Assembly (NCBI GenBank): GCA_016218815.1
Contig: JACRCX010000074.1
Coordinates: 1-61,793 of the forward strand
DNA: 61,793 bases
Direction of reading: 5' to 3'
DNA from: Deltaproteobacteria bacterium
GTDB lineage: Bacteria > Myxococcota_A > Polyangia > DRWM01 > JAAZOP01
The notes under the pieces were generated by a model. That model saw nothing but the letters and a program-made list of their open reading frames with translations, did not search any database and was not told where the DNA came from. Within the stretch, counting starts at the first letter, position 1, and every line of letters starts with the position of its first letter. This document shows, one piece after another, positions 45,824 through 53,680 of the stretch. A program made the position numbers and the translations under genes.

Positions 45824-45851
45824 TTGCGCCGGAACGGCGGCGTGGTACACT
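45824..45851 (+). promoter_or_regulatory. Candidate promoter of the lipoprotein gene at 45936
   Basis: TTGCGC (45824-45829), 16-bp spacer, TACACT (45846-45851), 85 bp before the start codon. Confidence 0.4.
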
Positions 45852-45935
45852 CCCCGCCGTCCGGACGGGGTACGGCCGACCGCGCGATGCCGAAACGGGG
45901 GCGGGGCGCGACGGACGGGCCGGGGAGGGTGGACC

Positions 45936-46646
45936 ATGAAACGGTTGGTGTTGTGCTTGGCGCTCGGCTCGATGCTCGGCGCCTGCGGCGGCGGAGGCGG
46001 GACCGGCGAGAGCGGCGCGCCCGATGCGGACGTGGAAGAGGCGCCCGGCGAGGTTCCGGACGGCACGGCCGAGGACGCGCGACCCGACGTGGATGTGGAG
46101 CCCGACGGACCGGTCGACGTCGAGCTCGACGCGCCAATCGACACTCCGACCGAGGACGGCCCCGCAGACGGCGATGCACCCGACCGTCCCGACCGTCCCG
46201 ACCGCCCGGACGTGGCGCCCGAGGGGGGCGAGTCCGGCGACGGCGGCGGGGGCTGCGACCCCACGATGTGCAACATCCAGTGCATGCTCGCCGGCTCGGG
46301 CGGCGGCGAGTGCCTCGCGGACGTGTGCGAGTGCTCGGGGTCGAGCGACGGCGGCACCGACGGCGGCGCCGATGGCATCGACATCCCGCGCCCCGACGGA
46401 TGGGATGGCATCGACATCCCACTGCCCGACGGCTGGGACGGGCTCGACATCCCCCTGCCGGACGGGTTCGACATCACCTTGCCGGACGGATTCGAGGTTC
46501 CCGACGGCTTCGATTTCGGCGGGGACCCGGGCGGCTCGATGGACATGGGCGGCACCTGCGACATGGCGGCGTGCTTCTCGGCGTGCCGCGCCGGGGGCTT
46601 CACCTTCGGGTTCTGCGACGCCTCCGGAGTCTGCGTCTGCTACTAG
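45936..46646 (+). CDS. Acidic repeat-containing lipoprotein
   Basis: 236 residues; GGGGAGGG before ATG 45936; lipobox MLGAC (Cys17). The mature part is a long Asp/Glu/Pro-rich linker, a small Cys-rich knot (CDPTMCNIQCML, CLADVCECSG), four repeats of the type LPDGWDGIDIP/LPDGFD, and a second Cys knot at the end (CDMAACFSACR, CDASGVCVCY). It is probably a surface lipoprotein; the function is unknown. It shares the lipid anchor plus acidic linker design with at least four other genes in the window. Confidence 0.8.
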   Translation: MKRLVLCLALGSMLGACGGGGGTGESGAPDADVEEAPGEVPDGTAEDARPDVDVEPDGPVDVELDAPIDTPTEDGPADGDAPDRPDRPDRPDVAPEGGESGDGGGGCDPTMCNIQCMLAGSGGGECLADVCECSGSSDGGTDGGADGIDIPRPDGWDGIDIPLPDGWDGLDIPLPDGFDITLPDGFEVPDGFDFGGDPGGSMDMGGTCDMAACFSACRAGGFTFGFCDASGVCVCY

Positions 46647-46652
46647 AGGCAG

Positions 46653-46676
46653 CGAGCGGTCGAGCGGTCGAACGGT
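46653..46676 (+). repeat. Three octamers CGAGCGGT
   Basis: CGAGCGGT, CGAGCGGT, CGAACGGT in tandem between two genes. The same octamer occurs four times inside a reading frame at 52410-52441. Confidence 0.8.
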
Positions 46677-46705
46677 AGGGGCGGGATCCAGGGCAGGGAC
46701 CATTC

Positions 46706-48121
46706 ATGACGGACGGCAGAATCCGCGTACGCTTCGCGCCCTCGCCGACGGGCTTCATGCACCTCGGCAATGCACGGACCGCCGTGGTCAACTGGCTCTA
46801 CGCGCGCCGCCACGGCGGCACATTCGTCCTGCGCATCGAGGACACCGACCGGGAACGCTCGACCCAGGAGGCCGTGCAGGTGATCTACGACAGCCTGCGC
46901 TGGCTCGGGCTGGACTGGGACGAGGGTCCCTACCTCCAGAGCGAGCGCTTCGAGCTGTACCGGCGGCGTGCCGAGGAGCTGGTCGCACGGGGGTCGGCCT
47001 ACCGCTGCTGGTGCACGACGGACGAGCTGGAGGAGCGCCGCAAGCAGGCGTTGGCCGAGAAGCGCAACCCGAAGTACGACGGGCGCTGCCGGACCCGGAC
47101 CGAGCCGCGCGAGGGAATCTCGCCGGTGATCCGGTTCCGCATGCCCGACCAGGGCGCGACGGCGATCCAGGACCTCGTCCAGGGCGAGGTCGTCACGCCG
47201 AACGAGGAGCTGGACGACCTGGTGCTGCTGCGGGCGGACGGCACCCCGACCTACAACTTCACGGTCGTGGTCGACGACCACGACATGGCGATCACGCACG
47301 TGGTCCGCGGCGCGGATCACCTGTCGAACACGTTCCGCCAGGTGCAGCTCTACCGCGCCTTCGGCTGGGAGCTGCCGGCGTTCGGCCACCTGTCGCTGAT
47401 CCTCGGCCCCGACCGCGCCAAGCTCTCCAAGCGGCACGGTGCCGTGTCCGTCCTGCAGTACCGCGACGACGGGTACCTGCCGGAGGCGATGGTCAACGCC
47501 CTCACGCGCCTGGGGTGGTCGCACGGCGACGAGGAGGTGTTCGCGGTCGAGGAGCTGGTGCGGCTGTTCGACCTGCCGGACGTGGGCAAGTCGCCGGCGA
47601 TCTTCGACTTCGAGAAGCTGCGCAACAAGTACAATGCGGAGCACCTCAAGCGGGCCGACCCCGGGCGCCTGGGCGGCCTGCTCGCCGCGACGCTCGAGCG
47701 TCTCGGCATCGCACGGCTCGCCGCCGGCGACCCGCGCCTGGGACTCCTGATCGACGGCCTGCGCGAGCGCTCGCGGACCCTCGTGGAAATGGCCGAGGCC
47801 TCGCGGCCGATGCTGGTCGAGGACGTCGCGTACGACGAGGCGGCGGTGAAGAAACACCTCAAGGCCGAGGCCGCCGACGTGCTGCGGGCGCTCGCGGAAC
47901 GCATTTCCGCGCTGTCCGGGTTCGACCGGCCGGCGCTGGCGAAGGCGGTCGAGGAGCTGGCGGCCGCCCGAGGCGTCGGGATGGGCAAGGTGGCGCAGCC
48001 GGCGCGCGTCGCCCTCACCGGAACGGCGGTGTCCCCGCCGATCGATGTGGTCATGGCCGTCCTCGGCCGCGACCGGGTCCTGCGGCGCCTCGAGTCGGGC
48101 GCTCGCAAGGCCGCCGGTTGA
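46706..48121 (+). CDS. gltX: Glutamyl-tRNA synthetase
   Basis: 471 residues, class I synthetase charging tRNA-Glu (or tRNA-Gln for later amidation). FAPSPTGFMHLGNARTAV holds the HIGH-type motif HLGN at 19-22; KLSKRHGA at 239-245 is the KMSKS equivalent. LRIEDTDRERS and YNFTVVVDDHDMAITHVVRG are also characteristic. The anticodon-binding C-terminal domain is complete. Upstream of ATG 46706 the spacing sequence has no strong ribosome site (AGGGACC). The next promoter overlaps its stop codon. Confidence 0.96.
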   Translation: MTDGRIRVRFAPSPTGFMHLGNARTAVVNWLYARRHGGTFVLRIEDTDRERSTQEAVQVIYDSLRWLGLDWDEGPYLQSERFELYRRRAEELVARGSAYRCWCTTDELEERRKQALAEKRNPKYDGRCRTRTEPREGISPVIRFRMPDQGATAIQDLVQGEVVTPNEELDDLVLLRADGTPTYNFTVVVDDHDMAITHVVRGADHLSNTFRQVQLYRAFGWELPAFGHLSLILGPDRAKLSKRHGAVSVLQYRDDGYLPEAMVNALTRLGWSHGDEEVFAVEELVRLFDLPDVGKSPAIFDFEKLRNKYNAEHLKRADPGRLGGLLAATLERLGIARLAAGDPRLGLLIDGLRERSRTLVEMAEASRPMLVEDVAYDEAAVKKHLKAEAADVLRALAERISALSGFDRPALAKAVEELAAARGVGMGKVAQPARVALTGTAVSPPIDVVMAVLGRDRVLRRLESGARKAAG

Positions 48122-48146
48122 TTCGGCGGAACCGTCCATCTATAAT
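48118..48146 (+). promoter_or_regulatory. Strong sigma-70-type promoter overlapping the gltX stop
   Basis: TTGATT (48118-48123), 17-bp spacer, TATAAT (48141-48146), 30 bp before the start at 48176. The -35 box overlaps the TGA of gltX (48119-48121). Confidence 0.75.
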
Positions 48147-48175
48147 CCTGCGTCCCTATCGGGGGAGAGGTGCCG

Positions 48176-48469
48176 ATGACCGTACGAACCCGCCATCTGC
48201 AGAAGAGACTGGACACTACCCTCCGGGCGTTGACCCAGATCGAGTGCATCGCCAACGCGGCCCTCGACAAGCAGCCCGGCAGCTCCGACGTGCACTGGAT
48301 CCTCGACGGCGTCGCAGACCTCGCGCACTACGCGCTCGAGGTCGCCGGCGAACCGCCCTATTCGGCCGCACCGGCGGACCGGGAGCCGGCAGCCGATGAA
48401 TCCGTCCTCGCCGCCGCGGGAGCGGAAGGTGGCGAGTCGGAGGACGACCGCAACCGCCGCAACCACTGA
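48176..48469 (+). CDS. Small hypothetical protein
   Basis: 97 residues. ATG 48176 has GGGGGAGAGG upstream at 5 bp. The N-terminal 55 residues are predicted helical (LQKRLDTTLRALTQIECIAN, HWILDGVADLAHYALEV) and the C-terminal third is Ala/Glu/Arg-rich and probably disordered. No family recognised. It is followed 8 bp later by the DUF6178 gene, so the pair is likely a transcription unit driven by the promoter at 48118-48146. Confidence 0.68.
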   Translation: MTVRTRHLQKRLDTTLRALTQIECIANAALDKQPGSSDVHWILDGVADLAHYALEVAGEPPYSAAPADREPAADESVLAAAGAEGGESEDDRNRRNH

Positions 48470-48477
48470 GGGCGGCG

Positions 48478-50373
48478 ATGAGCGCTGGCAAGCGCCGCCC
48501 ACCCGCCAGACCCCACCGGGCCCCCAAGCCCCGCCGACGCGCCTCGCCGCGACCGGCGCCCGCCGCGCCGGGCAAGGCTCCGCCCGTCCACGCAGGGGGC
48601 ACCCGGCTCGCGGTCGCGGCGGAGCCCCGCCGGCCTCTCCTGCAACTCCCCCCGCGCCCGGCGGGTGAGCTGGCGCCCGAACAGCGCCGCAGGCTCGAGG
48701 CGGTCCTCGTCTTGCCCGCCCGCCGGCGCCTCGACGCCCTGATGGAAGCCCCCGACGTGGCCGAGTTGGTCCCCGCAATCCCCGCGGACGACTTCGCCGC
48801 CACGCTGCTCGAGGTCGGCCTGGGCGACGGCGACGTCCTGCTGGCGCATGCCGCCGACGAACAGCTCGTGCACCTGGTCGATGTCACCGGCTGGTCGGGC
48901 GACGAGCTGGATCCGGCCGCCGCCGTCGAGACGCTCGACGTCCTGCGCGACTCCGACCCGGAGCTCGTCTTGCGCTGGCTCCGCACGGCCGACGAATCGG
49001 CCGTCCTGTCCCTGTTCGGCCGCCTCTGCGTCGTGACCTCGGATGACATCCCGGATCCCGGGAAGCTCGACGAGCTGGAACTGGGCGAGCCGTATTCACT
49101 GGATGGCGCGTTCCTGATCTGGCCTCGCGACCTCCAGCGGGAGGGATTCCTGCGCTGGCTCCTGACCCTGCTCTTCGAGGAGCAGCAGGAGACCTACCTC
49201 TGGATCTGCCGGTCGCTGCCGTGGGTGCTGGAGTCCGATGTCGAGGAGGATGCGTTCATCCGTCGCCAGGCGCGGCTGATCGAGAACGGCTTTCCGCGGC
49301 CCGAGGAAGGGGCGGAGGTCTTCCGTCCCGCGTCCGCCGCCCGGATGGCCGTCTCGCGCGTCGTGGCGCGGACACCGACGGCGACGGGAACGGACCGGGC
49401 CGAAAAGGAGGCGCTCGCGGTCGCGGCGCCGGAGCTTCCGGAGGCAGGGCTGTTCGCCGCTCGCTGCATCGAACGGCTGGCGCCCGAGGCGCAGGCCGAG
49501 CTTCGTGCGGCCATCGGACGCCTGTGGCGGCTGGTGCTGGCGGCGGAGCTGCTGCACCCCGGAAAGCCGGACGATCGCGCCGCGGCCTCGCGACTGGCGA
49601 CCCGCACCGTGTCCATCGGGCTCGAACACCTCTCCGGCGGCGACCCGGACCTGGGGGCATCCCTGTGCCTGGCGCGGACGGCGCTGGACCTGTTCCAGGT
49701 CGGACACTCGGTCGTGCTGGATCTCAACCGCCGGGCCGTCGCGCTGCGGAAGACGGGCTGGCTGGCGCGGATCCCGGACGGTGTGAGGCTGCTCGAAGCG
49801 CCGCTGCGGCAGGCGTACGAGGCGTGCCGGCTGCCGCGCCCGAGGCGATTCGCGGGTGTCGACGAAGACGGGAAGCCGCGGATGGAGCCGCTGGCGACAA
49901 TGGCCGAGGTGGACGAGTCCCGCCGGGCGCTCGAGACCATCGACGTGCTCGGCCGCCTGCTGATTGACGGGCTCGGCCTGCCCGCCGACTTCTCGGAGAC
50001 GATCAACCTGTCGGGGTGCCTGCCGGACTCGTGGTCGGAGCTCACGGCCGGGGACATCCTGCGCACGGCCCTGGTTCACGGGGCAGCGACGGGCGCCGTG
50101 GCGTTCGTCCCGCCCGATGCCGGCGAGCTGCTCTCCTTCGTCCGGCAGGCGGTCGCGAGCGGGACATTGCGGGAGACGTTCCGGGGGGAGGCGGTCGACC
50201 TCCTGCTGTCGCGGCTGCCGGGTCCGACGGCGGCGACGGACCGGGCGGTGCTGGCCTCGTACCTCGCCGGCGTGTTGGACCGCTTGGCGGAAGAACTGGC
50301 CGGCGTGGACGCCTCCCGGCCCATCGATCCACGCTTCGTCGGCGGGCTCGTGCGTCGGGTCGGCGGCGGTTGA
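48478..50373 (+). CDS. DUF6178-like family protein
   Basis: 631 residues, cytoplasmic. After a basic Pro/Arg-rich N-terminus comes the pattern of a deltaproteobacterial family I recognise as DUF6178: LEAVLVLPARRRLDALMEAP, IPADDFAATLLEVGLGDGDV, LLAHAADEQLVHLVDVTGW, RWLRTADESAVLSLF, YSLDGAFLIWP, and FIRRQARLIENGFPRPEEGA. No enzymatic motif is known for the family. The second half is helical and less distinctive. The family name is from memory and should be read as a recognition of pattern. Confidence 0.75.
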   Translation: MSAGKRRPPARPHRAPKPRRRASPRPAPAAPGKAPPVHAGGTRLAVAAEPRRPLLQLPPRPAGELAPEQRRRLEAVLVLPARRRLDALMEAPDVAELVPAIPADDFAATLLEVGLGDGDVLLAHAADEQLVHLVDVTGWSGDELDPAAAVETLDVLRDSDPELVLRWLRTADESAVLSLFGRLCVVTSDDIPDPGKLDELELGEPYSLDGAFLIWPRDLQREGFLRWLLTLLFEEQQETYLWICRSLPWVLESDVEEDAFIRRQARLIENGFPRPEEGAEVFRPASAARMAVSRVVARTPTATGTDRAEKEALAVAAPELPEAGLFAARCIERLAPEAQAELRAAIGRLWRLVLAAELLHPGKPDDRAAASRLATRTVSIGLEHLSGGDPDLGASLCLARTALDLFQVGHSVVLDLNRRAVALRKTGWLARIPDGVRLLEAPLRQAYEACRLPRPRRFAGVDEDGKPRMEPLATMAEVDESRRALETIDVLGRLLIDGLGLPADFSETINLSGCLPDSWSELTAGDILRTALVHGAATGAVAFVPPDAGELLSFVRQAVASGTLRETFRGEAVDLLLSRLPGPTAATDRAVLASYLAGVLDRLAEELAGVDASRPIDPRFVGGLVRRVGGG

Positions 50374-50410
50374 AGATCGGGCGCCGGAAGGTCGAGCCAT
50401 TTCCCGCAGC

Positions 50411-50476
50411 CGAACCGCGCCCTTCAGGGCGCGGCTCCCGCGGTTTGCCGGCCGCGGGCTGAAGCCCGCGGTTCGG
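50411..50476 (-). repeat. Two-hairpin palindromic element, copy 3 (inverted)
   Basis: 66 bp, reverse orientation relative to 11746-11812 and 37751-37816, same two hairpins in opposite order and the same CGAACCGCG terminal inverted repeats. Intergenic. Confidence 0.92.
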
Positions 50477-50695
50477 ATCCCGGAGAGCGGCGAATCCGCG
50501 GGTCATCGTTGCGGAAAACCGGCACGTAAGCCCGATTCGCACGTAGCACTTGAGCGATGTCACCCTTCCCTCCAGCGCCGCTTGAAGACTGCCGCGCAAC
50601 TGCGCGCGCCACCTCGGTTCCGGAGGTGACACCGACTGCCGCCGCACCTCGCGCCATTCAGTATCACGCAACCCCCAAGCCGCCGCGCATCCGTT

Positions 50696-50749
50696 CAGCC
50701 TGCGCAGCAGGCTTCGCGGTGCAGCCGGCGCCTTCAGGCCCCGGTCGCC
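50696..50749 (+). repeat. GC-rich palindromic element, second family, copy 2
   Basis: CAGCCTGCGCAGCAGGCTTC, then GCGGTGCAGCCGGCGCC and a TTCAGGCCCCGG half-stem. Same family as 17941-17992 and 54827-54879, in the same orientation. Confidence 0.82.
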
Positions 50750-50805
50750 TGCCTGTCTGTCGACTCTCGACGGTCGACTCTCGCCTCCCGCCCCAGGGGC
50801 CGCGT

Positions 50806-50834
50806 TTGGTCGCGGCCCCCGGCCGCGCTATGAT
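50806..50834 (+). promoter_or_regulatory. Candidate promoter for the SAM-hydrolase/lipoprotein/methyltransferase unit
   Basis: TTGGTC (50806-50811), 17-bp spacer, TATGAT (50829-50834), 16 bp before the start codon at 50851. Confidence 0.6.
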
Positions 50835-50850
50835 GCCCCCCGGAGGGCCG

Positions 50851-51618
50851 ATGGGGATCCCGCGCAGCGGCATTGTCACGTTGACCACGGACTTCGGCAC
50901 GGCCGACGGCTACGCCGGCGCCTTGCGCGGCTCGGTCCTGGCCGCGGCCCGGGGGACGATGGTCGTCGATGTTACGCACGAGGTCCCCGCGCAGGCGATC
51001 GGGGAAGCGGCGTTCGCCGTGCGCACGGCGGCGCCGTCGTTCCCGCCCGGGACCGTGCACCTGGTGGTCGTCGATCCGGGTGTCGGCTCGAGCCGCCGGT
51101 TGCTGGTGGTCGTGGACCACGGGAACCAGCGCATCCTGGTCGCACCGGACAACGGCGTCTTGTCGTATCTGCTGGACGACGCCGCGGTGTTCGAGGCGCG
51201 CTCGATCGACCTCGACGCCTTCGCGCAGGCCAGCCGGACGTTCCACGGCCGGGACGTCCTGGGACCGGTCGCCGGGCGGATCGCCGCCGGGGCCGAGCCG
51301 GCCGGGTTCGGACCTCCCGCCGGCGAGCTGGTGCGGCTCGCGCCGTACCGGGAACCGGTGGGGAAGCGCGAGGGGCGGGTCCTCCGGGTCGACCGGTTCG
51401 GCAACCTGGTCACGACCCTGCATCCGGTCGGCGACGACGCGGTGGTCGAGGTCGGCGGCATCCGCGTGCGTCATCGAGTGGGCTGCTACGCCGAGCTTCC
51501 CGTCGGCGAAGTGGGCTGGTGCGTGGGCTCGCTGGGCCTGATCGAGGTGGCCGTGCGCGACGGCTCGGCGACGGAACGGCTGGGGGCGCGGGAGAACGCG
51601 GGGGTGAAGCTGCTGTGA
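50851..51618 (+). CDS. SAM hydrolase family protein (DUF62)
   Basis: 255 residues. ATG 50851 has GGAGGG at 4-bp spacing. The N-terminal motif LTTDFGTADGYAGALRGSVL is the family signature (with the catalytic Asp), followed by FPPGTVHLVVVDPGVGSSRR and the C-terminal barrel (RVDRFGNLVTTL). The family (fluorinase/chlorinase relatives) mostly hydrolyses S-adenosylmethionine to adenosine and methionine; the absence of halogenase-specific evidence makes hydrolase the likely activity. Its stop overlaps the next start (GTGA), so translation is probably coupled with the lipoprotein gene. Confidence 0.92.
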   Translation: MGIPRSGIVTLTTDFGTADGYAGALRGSVLAAARGTMVVDVTHEVPAQAIGEAAFAVRTAAPSFPPGTVHLVVVDPGVGSSRRLLVVVDHGNQRILVAPDNGVLSYLLDDAAVFEARSIDLDAFAQASRTFHGRDVLGPVAGRIAAGAEPAGFGPPAGELVRLAPYREPVGKREGRVLRVDRFGNLVTTLHPVGDDAVVEVGGIRVRHRVGCYAELPVGEVGWCVGSLGLIEVAVRDGSATERLGARENAGVKLL

Positions 51619-52250
51619 ACCGCCTGGCGATCGCGATGCTCGCCCTGGCCCTCGCCGGCTGCCAGGTCGGCTCGGGCTCGGGGTGGGTCCGTGGCTCGGC
51701 CTTCCTCCCGGAGTGCGGGTACGGCGAAGGGGGCGAGGCCTCGGGTGCGGGAGAGGCCCTGGACGTCCCTCTGAGCTACTTCTTCGGCGACGTCCACGGT
51801 GACGGGATCGACATCCGGCTCCAGACGAGCGGCGCGGCGGTGGACGTGACGGACGGGATGACGTTCGCGATCCGCAACCGCCACGACGTGGCGGCCGAAG
51901 TCCGCGCCCACGGCTCGGCGACGGTCCCGATCCTGGCCGAGGAGCCGTCGTTGCCGCTCGCGGGCCCCGACCTGGTCGCCCGCGCGACGCTGTATCTCAA
52001 CTCCTCCTGCCACGACTCCTACGTCGACTTCACCCACGGCGTCGGCACGCTGGTCTTCACGTCGATGTATGCGCGCGAGGCGGACGGCGACGCGGCCAAC
52101 ATCGATCGCATCACCGCCACCTTCACCGGGCTGTCGTTCCGGGACGAGCGTCCGGAGCTGGCCGTGGACGGCCAATTTCCGTGGGCGACGGTCGACGGGG
52201 CCTTCGACTTCGACTACACGCGCGGTCGCCCCGCGCAACCCTTCCCGTGA
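51615..52250 (+). CDS. Lipoprotein of unknown function
   Basis: 211 residues from GTG 51615, which overlaps the upstream TGA. Signal and lipobox: MNRLAIAMLALALAGC. The mature protein has YFFGDVHGDGIDIRLQTSG, a beta-rich centre and a Cys pair (ECGYGEGGE, SSCHDSYVDF). It ends with a jelly-roll-like pattern (FDFDYTRGRPAQPFP). No family recognised. It overlaps the methyltransferase gene by 4 bp, making a three-gene coupled unit. Confidence 0.8.
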   Translation: MNRLAIAMLALALAGCQVGSGSGWVRGSAFLPECGYGEGGEASGAGEALDVPLSYFFGDVHGDGIDIRLQTSGAAVDVTDGMTFAIRNRHDVAAEVRAHGSATVPILAEEPSLPLAGPDLVARATLYLNSSCHDSYVDFTHGVGTLVFTSMYAREADGDAANIDRITATFTGLSFRDERPELAVDGQFPWATVDGAFDFDYTRGRPAQPFP

Positions 52251-53680
52251 GCGACGACCTCGTCCGGCTGACGATCGAGACGCTGGGCGTCGACGGCGAC
52301 GGCACGGCGCGGCGGCGCGGCGAAACCTGGTTCGTTCCCGGCACGGCGCCCGGCGACGTGGTGGAGGTGCTGCCCGAGGCGAGGGAGGGGCGAGCGGGGG
52401 GCTACGGCACGAGCGGTCGAGCGGTCGAGCGGTCGAGCGGTCGCGGGCAGCGGAGAGGAAGGGTTCTGCGGCTCGTGACGCCCTCCGAACATCGCGTCCC
52501 GGCGCCCTGCGCGGCCGCGAGCGGGTGCGGCGGCTGCGACTGGGGACACATCGATCCCGCCGAGCGGCTGCGCTGGAAGGTGCGGCTCGTGCGCGAGACG
52601 TTGGGCGCGGGCGACGAGCTGCCGCTCGAGTCCATGCCCTCTCCGGACGGCGTGCGACGCGTCGCGCGACTCGCCGTCGGCCGCGACCGCGAGGGCGCCG
52701 TCGTCGGTTTCCGCGCCGAGCGCTCGTCGCGCGTGGTCTCGGGCGTCTCGTGCCCGGCGCTGGAACCCGAGCTGGCGGCGGCGGTCGCGGCGCTCGGCGG
52801 CGACCGCGCCGCGTTGGCCGAGTGGCTCAAGGCGGGGGGCGAGGATCTCTGGATGCTGTCCGACGTCGACCGGCGGGTCCACCTGGCGGCGGCACGTGTC
52901 GAGGGGCCGGCCGGCGGCAGGCGTCCCGGCGGCCCGCGCCTCGCGCGTCCGTCGACGGGGGAAGTGCTCGACCGGTTGCGTGCAGCGCTGCCGGAACCGC
53001 TGCGGCCGACGGGGGCACCGCGCGTCGAGGCGGCGGACGGCGGGCCCGCGCTGCAGGTGCCGCCGGGCGGGTTCGTCCAGGGAAGCCGTGCCGTGGGCCT
53101 GGAGCTCGCACGCGTGGTGGCGGAGGCGGCCGGGCCGACGCCGGGGCTGACGGTCGAGCTGTACGCGGGCTCCGGCCACCTGACCGTGGCGCTCCTGCGC
53201 GGCGCGGAGGATCTGGTTGCCGTCGAGGCGGACGCGGAGTCGGCGCGGGCGCTGGGGGAGAACCTGGCGCGGCGGTCGGTCGCGGGTCCAAAGTCCGTGT
53301 GCCGGGACGCGACGGCAATGTTGCGGGCGCTGGGCCGCGCACCGGCCCTCGTCGTGGCGGACCCGCCGCGGGCGGGGCTGGAGGCGGCGGCATACGAGCT
53401 CGTGCGCCACCGGCCCCCGCGCGTGATCCTCGTCTCGTGCGACCTCCGCGCGCTGGGGCGGGACGCCCGGGTCCTGGCGCGAGAGGGCTACACCGTGGAG
53501 CGGGTCGCGCTCTGCGACATGTTCCCCGCCACGCACCACGTCGAGGTGGTCACGCTGTTCACTTCGGCTTCGGCAGGACCGCCTCGAACAGCTCCGGATC
53601 CATCGCGTGGCCCTCGGCCAGCAGCCGGCGGTACTGGACGAAGTCGATCACGTCCTTGCCCGTCAGCTTCTTGGAGTTGA
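52247..53680 (+). CDS. TrmA/RlmD-type RNA (uracil-5-)-methyltransferase
   Basis: 477 residues from GTG 52247. It has an N-terminal TRAM domain (VRLTIETLGVDGDGTARRRG), a [4Fe-4S] site (Cys88, Cys94, Cys97 in CAAASGCGGC, plus Cys169), a SAM-binding region (VELYAGSGHLTVALL, VADPPRAGLE) and the catalytic Cys398 in LVSCDLRALGRD. It methylates uracil-5 in rRNA or tRNA. Two oddities: residues 55-65 are encoded by an octamer array between TRAM and Fe-S site, and the frame runs on 39 residues past the usual end (HHVEVVTLF), overlapping the 3' end of the convergent gene by 122 bp. Confidence 0.87.
   Translation: MSDDLVRLTIETLGVDGDGTARRRGETWFVPGTAPGDVVEVLPEAREGRAGGYGTSGRAVERSSGRGQRRGRVLRLVTPSEHRVPAPCAAASGCGGCDWGHIDPAERLRWKVRLVRETLGAGDELPLESMPSPDGVRRVARLAVGRDREGAVVGFRAERSSRVVSGVSCPALEPELAAAVAALGGDRAALAEWLKAGGEDLWMLSDVDRRVHLAAARVEGPAGGRRPGGPRLARPSTGEVLDRLRAALPEPLRPTGAPRVEAADGGPALQVPPGGFVQGSRAVGLELARVVAEAAGPTPGLTVELYAGSGHLTVALLRGAEDLVAVEADAESARALGENLARRSVAGPKSVCRDATAMLRALGRAPALVVADPPRAGLEAAAYELVRHRPPRVILVSCDLRALGRDARVLAREGYTVERVALCDMFPATHHVEVVTLFTSASAGPPRTAPDPSRGPRPAAGGTGRSRSRPCPSASWS
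52410..52441 (+). repeat. Four octamers CGAGCGGT inside a methyltransferase gene
   Basis: Four exact CGAGCGGT words in tandem, translated as TSGRAVERSSG. The word matches the intergenic array at 46653-46676. Confidence 0.93.

Larger units (their letters stand above)
50374..50850. other. Intergenic repeat-rich region
   Basis: 477 bp without a credible gene. It contains copy 3 of the two-hairpin element (50411-50476), copy 2 of the second palindromic family (50696-50749), a degenerate array of GTCGACTCTC words at about 50757-50785, and a promoter at 50806-50834. The middle part (50480-50690) shows nothing recognisable. Confidence 0.6.

Noticed and set aside
50480..50690. Small gene on the minus strand of the 50.5 kb gap
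   Set aside because: Open frames exist in this GC-rich stretch, but none has a ribosome site or recognisable sequence, and some run through the palindromic element.
50851..51618. Halogenase (fluorinase/chlorinase) activity for the DUF62 protein
   Set aside because: Nothing in the sequence or neighbourhood points to halometabolite synthesis; hydrolase is the common activity of the family.
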